This document shows, piece after piece, positions 55,061 to 63,956 of a stretch of DNA of 64,000 bases. The first letter of the stretch is position 1, and every line of letters starts with the position of its first letter. Position numbers and translations under genes: made by a program. The stretch comes from Parabacteroides goldsteinii (GTDB lineage Bacteria; Bacteroidota; Bacteroidia; Bacteroidales; Tannerellaceae), in NCBI RefSeq assembly GCF_015550595.1, contig NZ_JADNBB010000007.1, forward strand, positions 170,305-234,304, written 5' to 3'. The notes beneath the pieces were generated by a model. That model had not been told where the DNA came from, searched no databases, and saw nothing but the letters and a program-made list of their open reading frames with translations.

Positions 55061-55519
55061 TCAGTTAGTCTTATTTCCCATTTGCCTTAAAAGGTATTCT
55101 ACATTAATAAAATGCCGGGTATATTCCGCGTGCATCTTTCTTGCAACCGAACAGCTGGATGCCATCCGGGCAAGAAATTGTAAATGCCTCCCCAGAGAAG
55201 TATTCATTTCTAATCGCTGCATTTTGGGGATACTGTCCTGTACGGAATAAACGCCGCAGGCCATTTGTATCTCCAACAATCCTTCGTCCCAGGAGTGTTG
55301 CGTATATTTACATAAAAATCCGAGGTTTCTCTTCAGGTCTTTACTAAGTATGCTCAATATTTCAAAATCGGAGCGTTTAGGAGAACATGCGCCCGGATTG
55401 ACCAGACGGGCCAGTTTGAGGTAAAAATCTTTTAGTTCTTCTTCAGAAAAAGGAGAGGGGTTTCCACTTAACCTTTGCAGGTCTTCACTTTGCTGGGCAG
55501 TTAAAAATTCTGTGTCCAT
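55061..55519 (-). CDS. Hypothetical helical protein
   Basis: From ATG 55519 (MDTEFLTAQQSEDLQRLSGN) the product has 152 residues and appears all-helical, with many Leu, Arg and Lys (EELKDFYLKLARLVNPG, LEMNTSLGRHLQFLARMASS). No signal peptide, membrane segment or known motif is visible. The frame stays open to 55774, but that 85-codon extension is Cys- and Pro-rich and unlikely to be translated. I do not recognise the family. Confidence 0.55.
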   Translation of the reverse strand: MDTEFLTAQQSEDLQRLSGNPSPFSEEELKDFYLKLARLVNPGACSPKRSDFEILSILSKDLKRNLGFLCKYTQHSWDEGLLEIQMACGVYSVQDSIPKMQRLEMNTSLGRHLQFLARMASSCSVARKMHAEYTRHFINVEYLLRQMGNKTN

Positions 55520-55842
55520 GCCTATTAATATTAGATGTGAAGGCGAAGATTTTCTGAATATAAGAGCGGTTCCGCCTGTCCCGTTGCATTTCCCACCCAG
55601 GCAGAGTAGATGCATTAACATTCTACACGGGGGTACGGAACCGCCATATAGAATGATCGTAAGCGGACATAAAAATGCCCGCCACGGAAATTGGCAGGTA
55701 TCCCCGCCTGAGATATAGGAAATGCACAGCAAATGTACGATAATAATTAAAGGTTGCAACAAAAAACACTTCAAAATTTATAGGAAGATACATTTAGCTA
55801 CATTCTTTTCTATCTTTGTAAAATTAAATACACAATAGCTTT
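55520..55842. other. Gene-free gap with inverted repeat
   Basis: Between the hypothetical gene and the sirtuin gene, GCGGTTCCG near 55566 and CGGAACCGC near 55636 form an inverted repeat. Other GC-rich words (CCCGCC, GGCAGG) recur. No gene was recognised. The sirtuin -7 box is at the right end. Confidence 0.35.
55811..55818 (+). promoter_or_regulatory. -7 element of the sirtuin gene
   Basis: TATCTTTG is an exact TAnnTTTG, 24 bases before the ATG at 55843. Confidence 0.5.
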
Positions 55843-56544
55843 ATGAAAAAGAAATTAGTCGTATTGACCGGCGCCGGTATGAGTGCCGAAAGCGGTATTT
55901 CGACCTTTCGTGACTCCGATGGTCTCTGGGAAAAATACCGGGTGGAAGATGTGGCAACTCCCGAAGGCTTTGCCTCCAACCCCGAACTGGTACTCGACTT
56001 CTATAACCAGCGACGCAGGGAATTACTCAACACCAAGCCCAATGCGGGACATATCGGACTGGCTGAACTGGAAAAGGATTTCGATGTGCACATCATCACA
56101 CAAAATATCGATAACCTGCACGAACAGGCAGGAAGCAGCAACGTGCTCCATCTTCACGGAGAGTTGATGAAATCCTGTTCCGTACGGGATCTCAACACGA
56201 CCTACGATATTTCCCCCGAACATCCGAACATCCACCTCGGTGACAAAGATCCGCATGGTAATCAGCTACGTCCTTTTATCGTATGGTTTGGTGAAGCCGT
56301 TCCGATGATCGACCCGGCTATCCGCCTGGTGGAGTCATGTGACCTATTTGTGGTGATCGGCACTTCCCTCAATGTTTATCCGGCAGCGGGACTGCTGAAT
56401 TATGTTCGTCGCGGCCAACCAATCTACCTCATCGACCCGAAAGAAGTAAATACTTACCGGAACGATATCCACTTCATCAAAGCCGGTGCATCGGAAGGTG
56501 TTAAGCAACTGGCAATAATACTAAAAGGCAATAATGACGTTTAA
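55843..56544 (+). CDS. cobB: Sir2-family NAD-dependent protein deacylase
   Basis: The 233-residue protein has the NAD-binding motif VLTGAGMSAESGISTFRD, TQNIDNLHEQAG, the catalytic His in HLHGELM, and the later IVWFGEAVP and VVIGTSLNVYPAAG. It removes acetyl or acyl groups from lysine using NAD. The four zinc-binding cysteines of classical sirtuins are missing: only one Cys (KSCSVRDL) lies in that region. I believe other Bacteroidetes sirtuins share this, so the enzyme may still fold without zinc. Monocistronic. Confidence 0.92.
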   Translation: MKKKLVVLTGAGMSAESGISTFRDSDGLWEKYRVEDVATPEGFASNPELVLDFYNQRRRELLNTKPNAGHIGLAELEKDFDVHIITQNIDNLHEQAGSSNVLHLHGELMKSCSVRDLNTTYDISPEHPNIHLGDKDPHGNQLRPFIVWFGEAVPMIDPAIRLVESCDLFVVIGTSLNVYPAAGLLNYVRRGQPIYLIDPKEVNTYRNDIHFIKAGASEGVKQLAIILKGNNDV

Positions 56545-56556
56545 CCGTAAGTTTGT

Positions 56557-56680
56557 TATCTTTGTACTGGATAATCGCATTAATATGGGATACAAGAAGA
56601 AATCCCGAGTCTCTACGTTATTTACTTTAAAGAAAAGATGTTGTATTCATAAAAATACAACATCTTTTCTTTTATATTAA
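56557..56680 (+). ncRNA. Candidate short transcript with tiny ORF
   Basis: TATCTTTG (56557-56564) is an exact -7 box on the plus strand, and a perfect 17-bp terminator stem begins at 56631. A transcript of about 105 bases is predicted. It contains ATG 56585 reading MGYKKKSRVSTLFTLKKR, after which the frame runs into the terminator stem. It could be a small RNA, a basic small protein or chance. Confidence 0.3.
56631..56670. terminator. Strong bidirectional terminator
   Basis: Seventeen perfect pairs: AGAAAAGATGTTGTATT (56631-56647) with AATACAACATCTTTTCT (56654-56670), a 6-base loop and T-rich flanks. It ends the minus-strand gene stopping at 56688 and any plus-strand transcript from the sirtuin side. 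Confidence 0.85.
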
Positions 56681-56687
56681 ATCATTC

Positions 56688-59600
56688 TCAGTCTTCAATA
56701 ATCAGACGAAGACCTACATTATTGACACGTTGCCAGGGTAAATATACACGGCGTGCAGTGGCCGTTGCATCCTTCGGACGGTCTACCCAAGATCCTCCAC
56801 GGGCAACCACTTTTCTGGTATTGGTTGTCGCCTGAGCCTTATCGCTGTAAGGATAAGGTGCATACAACGAACGAGTCCATTCTTGTAGGTTTCCGTGCAT
56901 GTTGATCAATCCAAATGGGTTCGGTTTGTAATTATACTCATCCGTCGGGATCATCAGACCGTCGTTGACTGTATCAACTTTCGGCATGTAATTGTAATAC
57001 GGGAACCAAGGATTATCTTTCGTCATCGGCTGTGGATCGATACCTGTTACGGCCATCTTTTCCAACTGGACATCGGCCAGATTCTCATAAGGGCCAAAGT
57101 TTGCATCCATCGCTCCATACCAGAAAGGTTGGTCGCTACCGCCACGGCATGCCCACTCCCACTGAACTTCGGTTGGAAGTGTCACCTTCAATCCAGTTTT
57201 TTCAGAAAGCATATTGCAATACGCCATGGCTTCTTCGTAACTTACACGGATAACCGGTTGGTTAGGCTTGTTTGCCGGATAGCCGGGAGTGGTATGATCT
57301 TTCCAATGCTGGGCGTAGATGCGGCTATCGTGATCCGGAACCAAAGCGTTATACTGTGCGTTGGTCAACTCTTTTTCTGTCATCCAGAAACCATGTTTTA
57401 CTTCTGTTTTGAACTCAGGTGCCTGATCCGGATATCCCTTGTTCGTTCCCATCACAAACTTACCTGCCGGAACACGAACAAAAACGATCTTTACACCGTC
57501 GGCCACTTCTATCTCTTTCCGGAGGCTTTTTTCTTTTGCCAGCATTTGTCGAATATCCTCAGCCGTCAGCGGCCAACCTTTCATCTTCACATCTTTATGT
57601 GTAACAGGAGTTGCCTTTTCCGGCATTTCCGGACGAATTTCACCTTTGCCTTTCAGATAAGAAGCATAGTCTGCCAACTCTTTACGCCAATCCACACCGG
57701 CATTGTTAGCATATTTATTAGCCAATTCGATACGGCGTTCATACTGGTCATATCCATCCAACGGGTCAGCGTCGAACTCACCGCGTCCCGAAGCATTCAT
57801 ATCGATCCACATAACGAGGTGATCCCACTCATTATCGGTCAGTTTCACATTATAATGGCCGCGTTCCAACATACGGACAATTTCACTAGTCGAAGCATGA
57901 TATTCATACGAACTCATTACATACATATCAGCCTCCGGTCCCTGACGGTTCACATAGGGATGGAATGCCAGGTAACTCTTCTGGAAATAACGCGTACCGC
58001 TCCAATCGGTAATACCAACGGAAGTCGTATCTTTAAAATTCGGACGTCCGGCTTTACTACCATCGTGACAAGCTACACAGGCACGGTCGAGTATCGGCTG
58101 AATCTCATACTTAAATGCATACGAACGGATACCTCCTTCGGCTATCTTCAGTTCGTGCGGCTTACGGGTAGACGCTGCGACCCTCTTCGGCACAGGGATC
58201 GTGTTCTGGTCTTCATGACAACCGACGCATGAAACGACTTCACCCGGCATACCGGTCAGCCAGCTACGCATCCATTGTACGGCACGCCCATCTGCATCGA
58301 GCGGTTGAAGAGAGACAGGCGTATTAGCCGGGATCTTAAAGATAGCAGAGCCGTCTTCTTCCACCGGGACAGTTCCCAACAGACGCTTAATGTCCCATCC
58401 TGCCTGAATACCATGATTATAGTGGTCTGATAATGTTCTGCGATAAGCATATTCATAGGCATAGACACGGAACGATTTGATCTCTCCGCGTGGCACACCC
58501 CGCAATCCTTCCCCTTCATAAATATCCTGGATAAACACCGTCGCTTCCTTTTCATTCGGTTTGATACGGTCAGGGATAGCCGGAGGAACCGGCGTACTCT
58601 TTACCGGAACAGAATAAATCATACCGGCATCATCGGCATTGGCTACCAATGTCAGGTTATCATAAATATCTACCAGATAAACTCCCCAGCGACTATACGG
58701 AGACAGCTTGGCTGTTACCAGGAATGTTTCATCTGTCAGCGGATACGGTTTGATAAACTGGGGCCATACACCGTTCACCAACTCATCCTTTATTTCCGGA
58801 ATGATCGGACGACCACGGAAAGGCAATTCCTGGATCATGCCTTTTTCTTCTTTACGGCTTTTTGCCGGATCGAAGATCATCAGACGGCCGGAACGTGCCA
58901 CCCCATGATGTCCGGAGATAACACCGACAAAACGGTTTGTGTGTTTCGGTAGCGGCTGTACATCAAAAATGCTGTTCGGGAACATAGAACCGCTGCCATA
59001 CAGCGATTTCTGTTCCGTTCCGTCCGGGTTCATATGCATAACGATACGGGAGAAATAGTGTGTCAGGTCGGTATATTCCCAACGGACATACATTACTTTT
59101 CCGTTTGCCATTACTACCGGATGCCAGTTTGCATCCTGGTCGAATGTCAGACGACGCAGGTAACCGTTACTAGGATCGTACAGAACCATATTACCTACCG
59201 CATCACTACCGTTTACACAAGGTACACCCTGATAACCGATATTAGAAATTGCCAGCATACGACCGTCAGGCAAATAAGTTCCGTCGAAGAATTCCAAATC
59301 CGGTTCAGGGATATTAGTGACCTGCCGGGTATCCCCTTTATCGAGATTCAATTCATGAACCTGCCATTTACGGGTCGAATCCAAAGCAGTAAACATCACC
59401 CTTTGCCCGTCCCAGTTCAACACCAAATCGGTAACGGAAGAACCGTCCACTGCCGGTTCATAAAGTACCTTTCCACTCAGGTCGCCACTTTTCAGGCCTG
59501 ACAACTCGATCAGTTGTGCTTTAAAGTTGTTGCGACTGGCAGAACTCAGATTCGACCAGTTATTCGGCTGAATACCGAGGCTTCCGGCTCCTACATAATT

Positions 59601-60149
59601 TGCTCTTCCGGTCAGATCAAATTTGACTGTCAACACTTTATCCACATTCACATCCGGGCTCATCACCATCAACTTGCGTTTCAATGTCAATGCTTTGTTG
59701 GCATTGTCGATAGCCTGCTGATTACAGGTATATATCCCGTCGAAACCTCCGGCAAGCAACGATTTCAATTCACCGAAACGTTTATCTGCCAGTACAGCAT
59801 CAAAACCGGAACTTTTTTTCATGATACCCAAAGCTTCCTGGATAGCCTCCGGCTTCATCCATTCCAGTTCCGCCTGTATCTCCAAAACAGAAAGCAAACG
59901 GGTAGCCAGTTTTTTATAGGCTTCCATCCGTTTGGAAGGTGTCGACAGGGAGGCAGCCTTATCGAGTTCTGTCTGAAAATAAGAGTCGTTCTTCAACTCT
60001 TTCATCATTTCAACCAGCCCTTTTTGCGTCCTGTCCAGCTGCTCGGAGGTAACTTCCTCTTTTGTCTCACAACTAGGTTGTGCGGATAATATCCCTCCAC
60101 TCAATAAGCTGAAGGTCAAACATCCTGTAATCAATAATTTTTTCCACAT
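56688..60149 (-). CDS. Propeller / CxxCH haem / SUMF1 fusion protein
   Basis: The 1153-residue secreted protein (signal MWKKLLITGCLTFSLLSGGILSAQ) has a helical region and then a TolB/PD40-like propeller (WDGQRVMFTALDSTRKWQVHEL, LPDGRMLAISNIGYQG). An HzsA-type region with CVGCH near residue 640 and CVACH near 690 follows. A C-terminal SUMF1/formylglycine-enzyme-like domain (about 880-1153) has VRVPAGKFVMGTNKGYPDQAPEF, LPTEVQWEWACRGGS and ARGGSWVDRP. The propeller and haem parts are paralogous to the gene at 2087. SUMF1 folds can be catalytic or just binding modules; no FGE-type cysteine pair is obvious. It lies six bases after the gene at 60156. Confidence 0.75.
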   Translation of the reverse strand: MWKKLLITGCLTFSLLSGGILSAQPSCETKEEVTSEQLDRTQKGLVEMMKELKNDSYFQTELDKAASLSTPSKRMEAYKKLATRLLSVLEIQAELEWMKPEAIQEALGIMKKSSGFDAVLADKRFGELKSLLAGGFDGIYTCNQQAIDNANKALTLKRKLMVMSPDVNVDKVLTVKFDLTGRANYVGAGSLGIQPNNWSNLSSASRNNFKAQLIELSGLKSGDLSGKVLYEPAVDGSSVTDLVLNWDGQRVMFTALDSTRKWQVHELNLDKGDTRQVTNIPEPDLEFFDGTYLPDGRMLAISNIGYQGVPCVNGSDAVGNMVLYDPSNGYLRRLTFDQDANWHPVVMANGKVMYVRWEYTDLTHYFSRIVMHMNPDGTEQKSLYGSGSMFPNSIFDVQPLPKHTNRFVGVISGHHGVARSGRLMIFDPAKSRKEEKGMIQELPFRGRPIIPEIKDELVNGVWPQFIKPYPLTDETFLVTAKLSPYSRWGVYLVDIYDNLTLVANADDAGMIYSVPVKSTPVPPAIPDRIKPNEKEATVFIQDIYEGEGLRGVPRGEIKSFRVYAYEYAYRRTLSDHYNHGIQAGWDIKRLLGTVPVEEDGSAIFKIPANTPVSLQPLDADGRAVQWMRSWLTGMPGEVVSCVGCHEDQNTIPVPKRVAASTRKPHELKIAEGGIRSYAFKYEIQPILDRACVACHDGSKAGRPNFKDTTSVGITDWSGTRYFQKSYLAFHPYVNRQGPEADMYVMSSYEYHASTSEIVRMLERGHYNVKLTDNEWDHLVMWIDMNASGRGEFDADPLDGYDQYERRIELANKYANNAGVDWRKELADYASYLKGKGEIRPEMPEKATPVTHKDVKMKGWPLTAEDIRQMLAKEKSLRKEIEVADGVKIVFVRVPAGKFVMGTNKGYPDQAPEFKTEVKHGFWMTEKELTNAQYNALVPDHDSRIYAQHWKDHTTPGYPANKPNQPVIRVSYEEAMAYCNMLSEKTGLKVTLPTEVQWEWACRGGSDQPFWYGAMDANFGPYENLADVQLEKMAVTGIDPQPMTKDNPWFPYYNYMPKVDTVNDGLMIPTDEYNYKPNPFGLINMHGNLQEWTRSLYAPYPYSDKAQATTNTRKVVARGGSWVDRPKDATATARRVYLPWQRVNNVGLRLIIED

Positions 60150-60155
60150 AGATGA

Positions 60156-63041
60156 TTATTTTTTAGTAACAAATTCGTCCATCGTTTTCCCATCCAGATA
60201 CTCTTCATCCTGCGAAGTATATAAACCATCCATAATGTAGTTTACCTGCGGGAATGCTGCCAGTATCCTACGGATGATCGCTATTTGACCGGATTTATAT
60301 ATCGGAGTATTGGTGTTCCATAATTGATCGTGAATATCTTTTTCCGGAGCGGAAATAAGAATATCTTTAATATCCATCTGTTTCAGACGAGCGAGATCTG
60401 CATCCAGACCGGCCTCATCATTCAATAATAACGACAATGCAGGTACCAGTGTAAAATTCGGACGGTTCACTTCTTCTACCAGTTTCTGCAAACCTTCTAT
60501 CGTATCGGGAGTGCGGGAAACAGATTGCCTTAATAACAAACGGATATTTTTCCTTGCTGCATAATCGGATAAAACCTGGAAAGATTCCTTCAGGGAATCA
60601 TAGAACTGTTCCATCGTGTAATTATTCTCTATGGTACGCTGGGTAGATATCAATAATTCATCGGCACCAAGTATCTCCATCTTATCGATAACGCCTTTCA
60701 TAACCTCCATACTTTTCCGGTAGAAAGGAGGGTCATTATTTACAATCCTCAAATCAGGATACAGGTTCAGTCCGGAAGTCAGGTCGACTGTCATTTTCAG
60801 TTTCTGCCGTCCCAGCCAGCCGGCTTCGTGCTTCAGGACTTCTTTTTCTTTGTTATGCAAATAACGCCAGTCAATCACAACGCGGTCATAATGTTCGAAG
60901 AAGGTAGGACGTGAAAGGATTTCTTCCTTTACATCGAGGATATTACGCAGAACAAGTGCCCGTCCGGTGGTATTCGGAACCGGTGTACTTTCCGGCATGA
61001 CCGTCACATCCGCATCCTTATTCAGGTGGACACAGAAAATACGGACATTTCCACCGGCTATCGTATTGGAGGTGTTCTTTCCAAACGATGTATTCAACAT
61101 GACTTTCGGAGTATAACCTATTGCTTTCATTTCCGAACAATCAGTCGGTAATTCTTTGATGGATACGATCTTTCCTGTTTTTGTTCCGATCGAGAATTTT
61201 TTTGGTTCCCAAGACTCATTGGAGATCAAGACCGTGTATTCACCGTTCCCTCTCGAACAGGTAACAAGGCTTAATTCCGGATTTGTTTCAAACAGTTGCA
61301 TAGAAGCAAAAATATCTTCCATCAATGCTTTCGTATGGTTAAGTATCGGGTACGGCTTGTCCAATGGCTTTTCTTCCATCACTTTTACAGGTAATTCACA
61401 TTGCGACTGTTCTGTAACTCCATAAGGAGAGCCGATAACAGTAACTTTCCCTTTTCCGGCATTCAGTTCGACAGCAGCCGGTAGTTCGTTGCTCTTTTGC
61501 AGTACTGTTGCCGATACGGGATAGATCAACTCGGCCAATGAATAAGGAGCACGCTCTGTTAATGCCTGTCCTTTATATGTTACCGGAGCGGTACATACCG
61601 TAGTTTTTTCTCCGGAACGGATACCGGCTATACCGTCCGGCATATTCTTCAAAGAACCGGCAGTAATAACCAGATGGCCGCCTTCACTGACATAAGCATT
61701 CAGTTTGTCGTTAATTTCTTTACCCGCCCGCAGTTCGTCGGCAATAACCAATACCGGATATTGTTTCAATATCCATAAAGGAGCATCGCTCATCAGGCAA
61801 TCGGCAATATCGCCATAAGGATTCGGCGTAATAAAACCTCTTTCATCCTTATAATAAGAAGCATCCTGATAACCCGGGTACAAAATATCGAGCATTGCAT
61901 CCGTCAGGTAATCCGGCAACTCATAAGGAAGATTTCCCCACACTTTATAAGCTTGCCTGGAATATAAATGGCGCGGGAAGGACCAACCGGAAAAGAAATC
62001 GGTCATCAATGCAACCGGGGTGTACATTATCCCCGGATCGCCATACTTATCAACCCATTTAACCGCACTCTGCTGTATTTTGCCGATCGGACTCAACTCT
62101 TTATCGTCGACCCGCATAGAACCTTCAAAGCCGACAGCTACACAGTCATACATCAGATGGGTATAGATCAATCGTTTCAACAGCCCTAAGGAAGTTCCTT
62201 TCAATGGGCCTCCACTTCCATAATCTTCATCTATATTGGTAGCATTCGAATCGTATGTCTTATATCCCCAACGGTTCCATACAGAAGCATTTCCGAACCA
62301 GTTAACGCCATATTGTTTACCGGCTCCACGGATAAACGAATAATATATCTGCGAATTAGGCAATCCTTGGGCAGTCTCGGCACCGATCAGGGTATAGACA
62401 CCTTCCTTCAGGAAATAATGCCCGAAGTTCAGAGAAACAAGCGTTGCCATTTTATTTCCCAACTGGTCACCCATTTCCTGGAAATGACGTTGGAAATTAA
62501 AGTATTGCTGTTTCCGGTCTGCTCCCAAAGGATACATCCGGGGAGCGAAGCTACCGACATAACGCCCATCCTGCTCGCCATTATCCATTCCCAGCCAACG
62601 GTCTCCTAACTCCGATTCAAAAAGGTTAAGTACACCATCTGGAATGACAAACTGCGTCCAGTATCCCCCTGGTCCTGAACCGGGTATATATCCCCAAAGG
62701 TCGAACAGATAAAGATTTCTTTTCTTTATCTCGGATACCACATCTTTCAGGTTATCCTGAAAAACCAACGGATAGGAAACCCACAGGATATCTCCGAGTT
62801 TGTCTTTGACCACCCATTGATCGAGCTTTCGTTTATAATCGCCGGAAAGGTCACGGAGAGCTATAAACTGGATTTTGTCGTTAAAGAAAGAGGCATCCGG
62901 CGATTTCACATGATGACGCAAATAATCGGGATGAAGAGATGGAGTCATTTGATAAGGATACAGTTTGACACTATTCTGTGCAAACAATCGGTCAGGATAC
63001 AGTAATCCCAACAAAACAATAAGTATAAGAATCTTTTTCAT
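60156..63041 (-). CDS. Large secreted multidomain protein of unknown function
   Basis: The 961-residue protein has a signal peptide (MKKILILIVLLGLLYPDRLFAQ). A glycosidase-like barrel covers about residues 25-390 (LYLFDLWGYIPGSGPGGYW, LGMDNGEQDGRY). A flavodoxin/GATase-like segment lies near 420-470 (VLVIADELRAGKEINDKLNAYVSEGGHLVITAG), a beta region follows, and a C-terminal segment (720-950) resembles sugar-isomerase TIM barrels (LGADELLISTQRTIENNYT). No family is recognised with confidence. It is translationally close to the fusion gene that follows, so the two proteins probably act in one process outside the cytoplasm. Confidence 0.6.
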   Translation of the reverse strand: MKKILILIVLLGLLYPDRLFAQNSVKLYPYQMTPSLHPDYLRHHVKSPDASFFNDKIQFIALRDLSGDYKRKLDQWVVKDKLGDILWVSYPLVFQDNLKDVVSEIKKRNLYLFDLWGYIPGSGPGGYWTQFVIPDGVLNLFESELGDRWLGMDNGEQDGRYVGSFAPRMYPLGADRKQQYFNFQRHFQEMGDQLGNKMATLVSLNFGHYFLKEGVYTLIGAETAQGLPNSQIYYSFIRGAGKQYGVNWFGNASVWNRWGYKTYDSNATNIDEDYGSGGPLKGTSLGLLKRLIYTHLMYDCVAVGFEGSMRVDDKELSPIGKIQQSAVKWVDKYGDPGIMYTPVALMTDFFSGWSFPRHLYSRQAYKVWGNLPYELPDYLTDAMLDILYPGYQDASYYKDERGFITPNPYGDIADCLMSDAPLWILKQYPVLVIADELRAGKEINDKLNAYVSEGGHLVITAGSLKNMPDGIAGIRSGEKTTVCTAPVTYKGQALTERAPYSLAELIYPVSATVLQKSNELPAAVELNAGKGKVTVIGSPYGVTEQSQCELPVKVMEEKPLDKPYPILNHTKALMEDIFASMQLFETNPELSLVTCSRGNGEYTVLISNESWEPKKFSIGTKTGKIVSIKELPTDCSEMKAIGYTPKVMLNTSFGKNTSNTIAGGNVRIFCVHLNKDADVTVMPESTPVPNTTGRALVLRNILDVKEEILSRPTFFEHYDRVVIDWRYLHNKEKEVLKHEAGWLGRQKLKMTVDLTSGLNLYPDLRIVNNDPPFYRKSMEVMKGVIDKMEILGADELLISTQRTIENNYTMEQFYDSLKESFQVLSDYAARKNIRLLLRQSVSRTPDTIEGLQKLVEEVNRPNFTLVPALSLLLNDEAGLDADLARLKQMDIKDILISAPEKDIHDQLWNTNTPIYKSGQIAIIRRILAAFPQVNYIMDGLYTSQDEEYLDGKTMDEFVTKK

Positions 63042-63132
63042 AAGTATTTATTATTGTTGTTGCGTTAACAAGCTGACAACTGATAAGCCGATCATTTCTT
63101 ATCGCGACAAAGATGCATTTATATTTTGAAAC

Positions 63133-63693
63133 TTAATCAAGAGAGGCCGACAAATACTCCCTTAAAGCCAGCCGAAGTCGTGCCAACGCCTTCTTCTGAT
63201 ATAATTTTACAGCATTGACAGAGATACCCATTTCTTCTGAGATCTCCGCATAAGTTAGATTTTTATATCGACTGAGTTCAAAAACTCTTTTATATTGGGG
63301 TGGTAATTCTTTAATCGCTTTGTTTACTCGCTCTATCAGTTCTTTAGAGAGTACGTAATCGAGCGGGGATTCATCCAACGAGAAAAGAGCATTCTTCTCC
63401 GTTACATTATCCAATTCGATATGCTCCGGTTGATTTTGACGGAGATAAGATAAACATGCATTATGAACAGCTCTGATCAAGTAAGCTCTAATCGAAGTCG
63501 TAATAACCACAGTTTCCCTGTTCTCCCATAACCATCGGAAAACGTCCCCTACCAACTCTTCTATGATATGTTTTTCTACAATATATGAACGTGCTTCATA
63601 ACAAAGAACGACATAATATTTTCGAAACAAATTCTCGAAAGTTTTATAGCCTCCTTGCTGTAACTCGGCAAATTCATTAAAAACATCTTTCAT
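63133..63693 (-). CDS. ECF sigma factor
   Basis: The 186-residue protein has region 2 (FENLFRKYYVVLCYEARSYI, EELVGDVFRWLWENRETV) and region 4 (LPPQYKRVFELSRYKNLTYAEISEEMGISVNAVKLYQKKALARLR over about residues 128-172). It is of the Bacteroidetes FecR-linked type, but no fecR gene follows. The next gene on the strand is the unknown secreted protein, 92 bases on. Either the anti-sigma lies beyond the window or the control is different. Confidence 0.93.
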   Translation of the reverse strand: MKDVFNEFAELQQGGYKTFENLFRKYYVVLCYEARSYIVEKHIIEELVGDVFRWLWENRETVVITTSIRAYLIRAVHNACLSYLRQNQPEHIELDNVTEKNALFSLDESPLDYVLSKELIERVNKAIKELPPQYKRVFELSRYKNLTYAEISEEMGISVNAVKLYQKKALARLRLALREYLSASLD

Positions 63694-63782
63694 ATCCTTA
63701 ATAAAGCATTATCACCGTAAACGCATAACTTTCTAGAAAACAGCATATATGAGCATCCTTAAAAAGTACATTAATAATGAAA

Positions 63783-63956
63783 TGACTAGTTAAAACGTTC
63801 CTTTTTTTTAGTCATTCCTTATAACTTTTGCGAGAATCTCAATATTTTCATAAAAGTACTAATAATCCGCAATATAGCTTGCATTTCAATTCGTAAAAAT
63901 AATAATACAATCTCGAAAAAATGATGACTAAAAAAAAGGAACGTTTTTTCTAGTCA
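63783..63956. repeat. 33-bp inverted repeat pair, possible invertible element
   Basis: The sequence at 63783-63815 and the reverse complement of 63924-63956 agree at 31 of 33 positions. Both contain AAAACGTTCC, eight T and AGTCAT. They enclose 108 bases of AT-rich DNA, making an element of 174 bp. It lies upstream of the ECF sigma gene, in the 307-base gene-free end of the window. Size and the AAACGTTC core recall invertible promoters of Bacteroides; a small transposon-like element is an alternative. Confidence 0.7.

Noticed and set aside
55520..55774. 85-codon N-terminal extension of the hypothetical protein
   Set aside because: Composition (many Cys, Pro, Gly) does not resemble the helical body, and MDTEFL at 55519 gives a compact protein.
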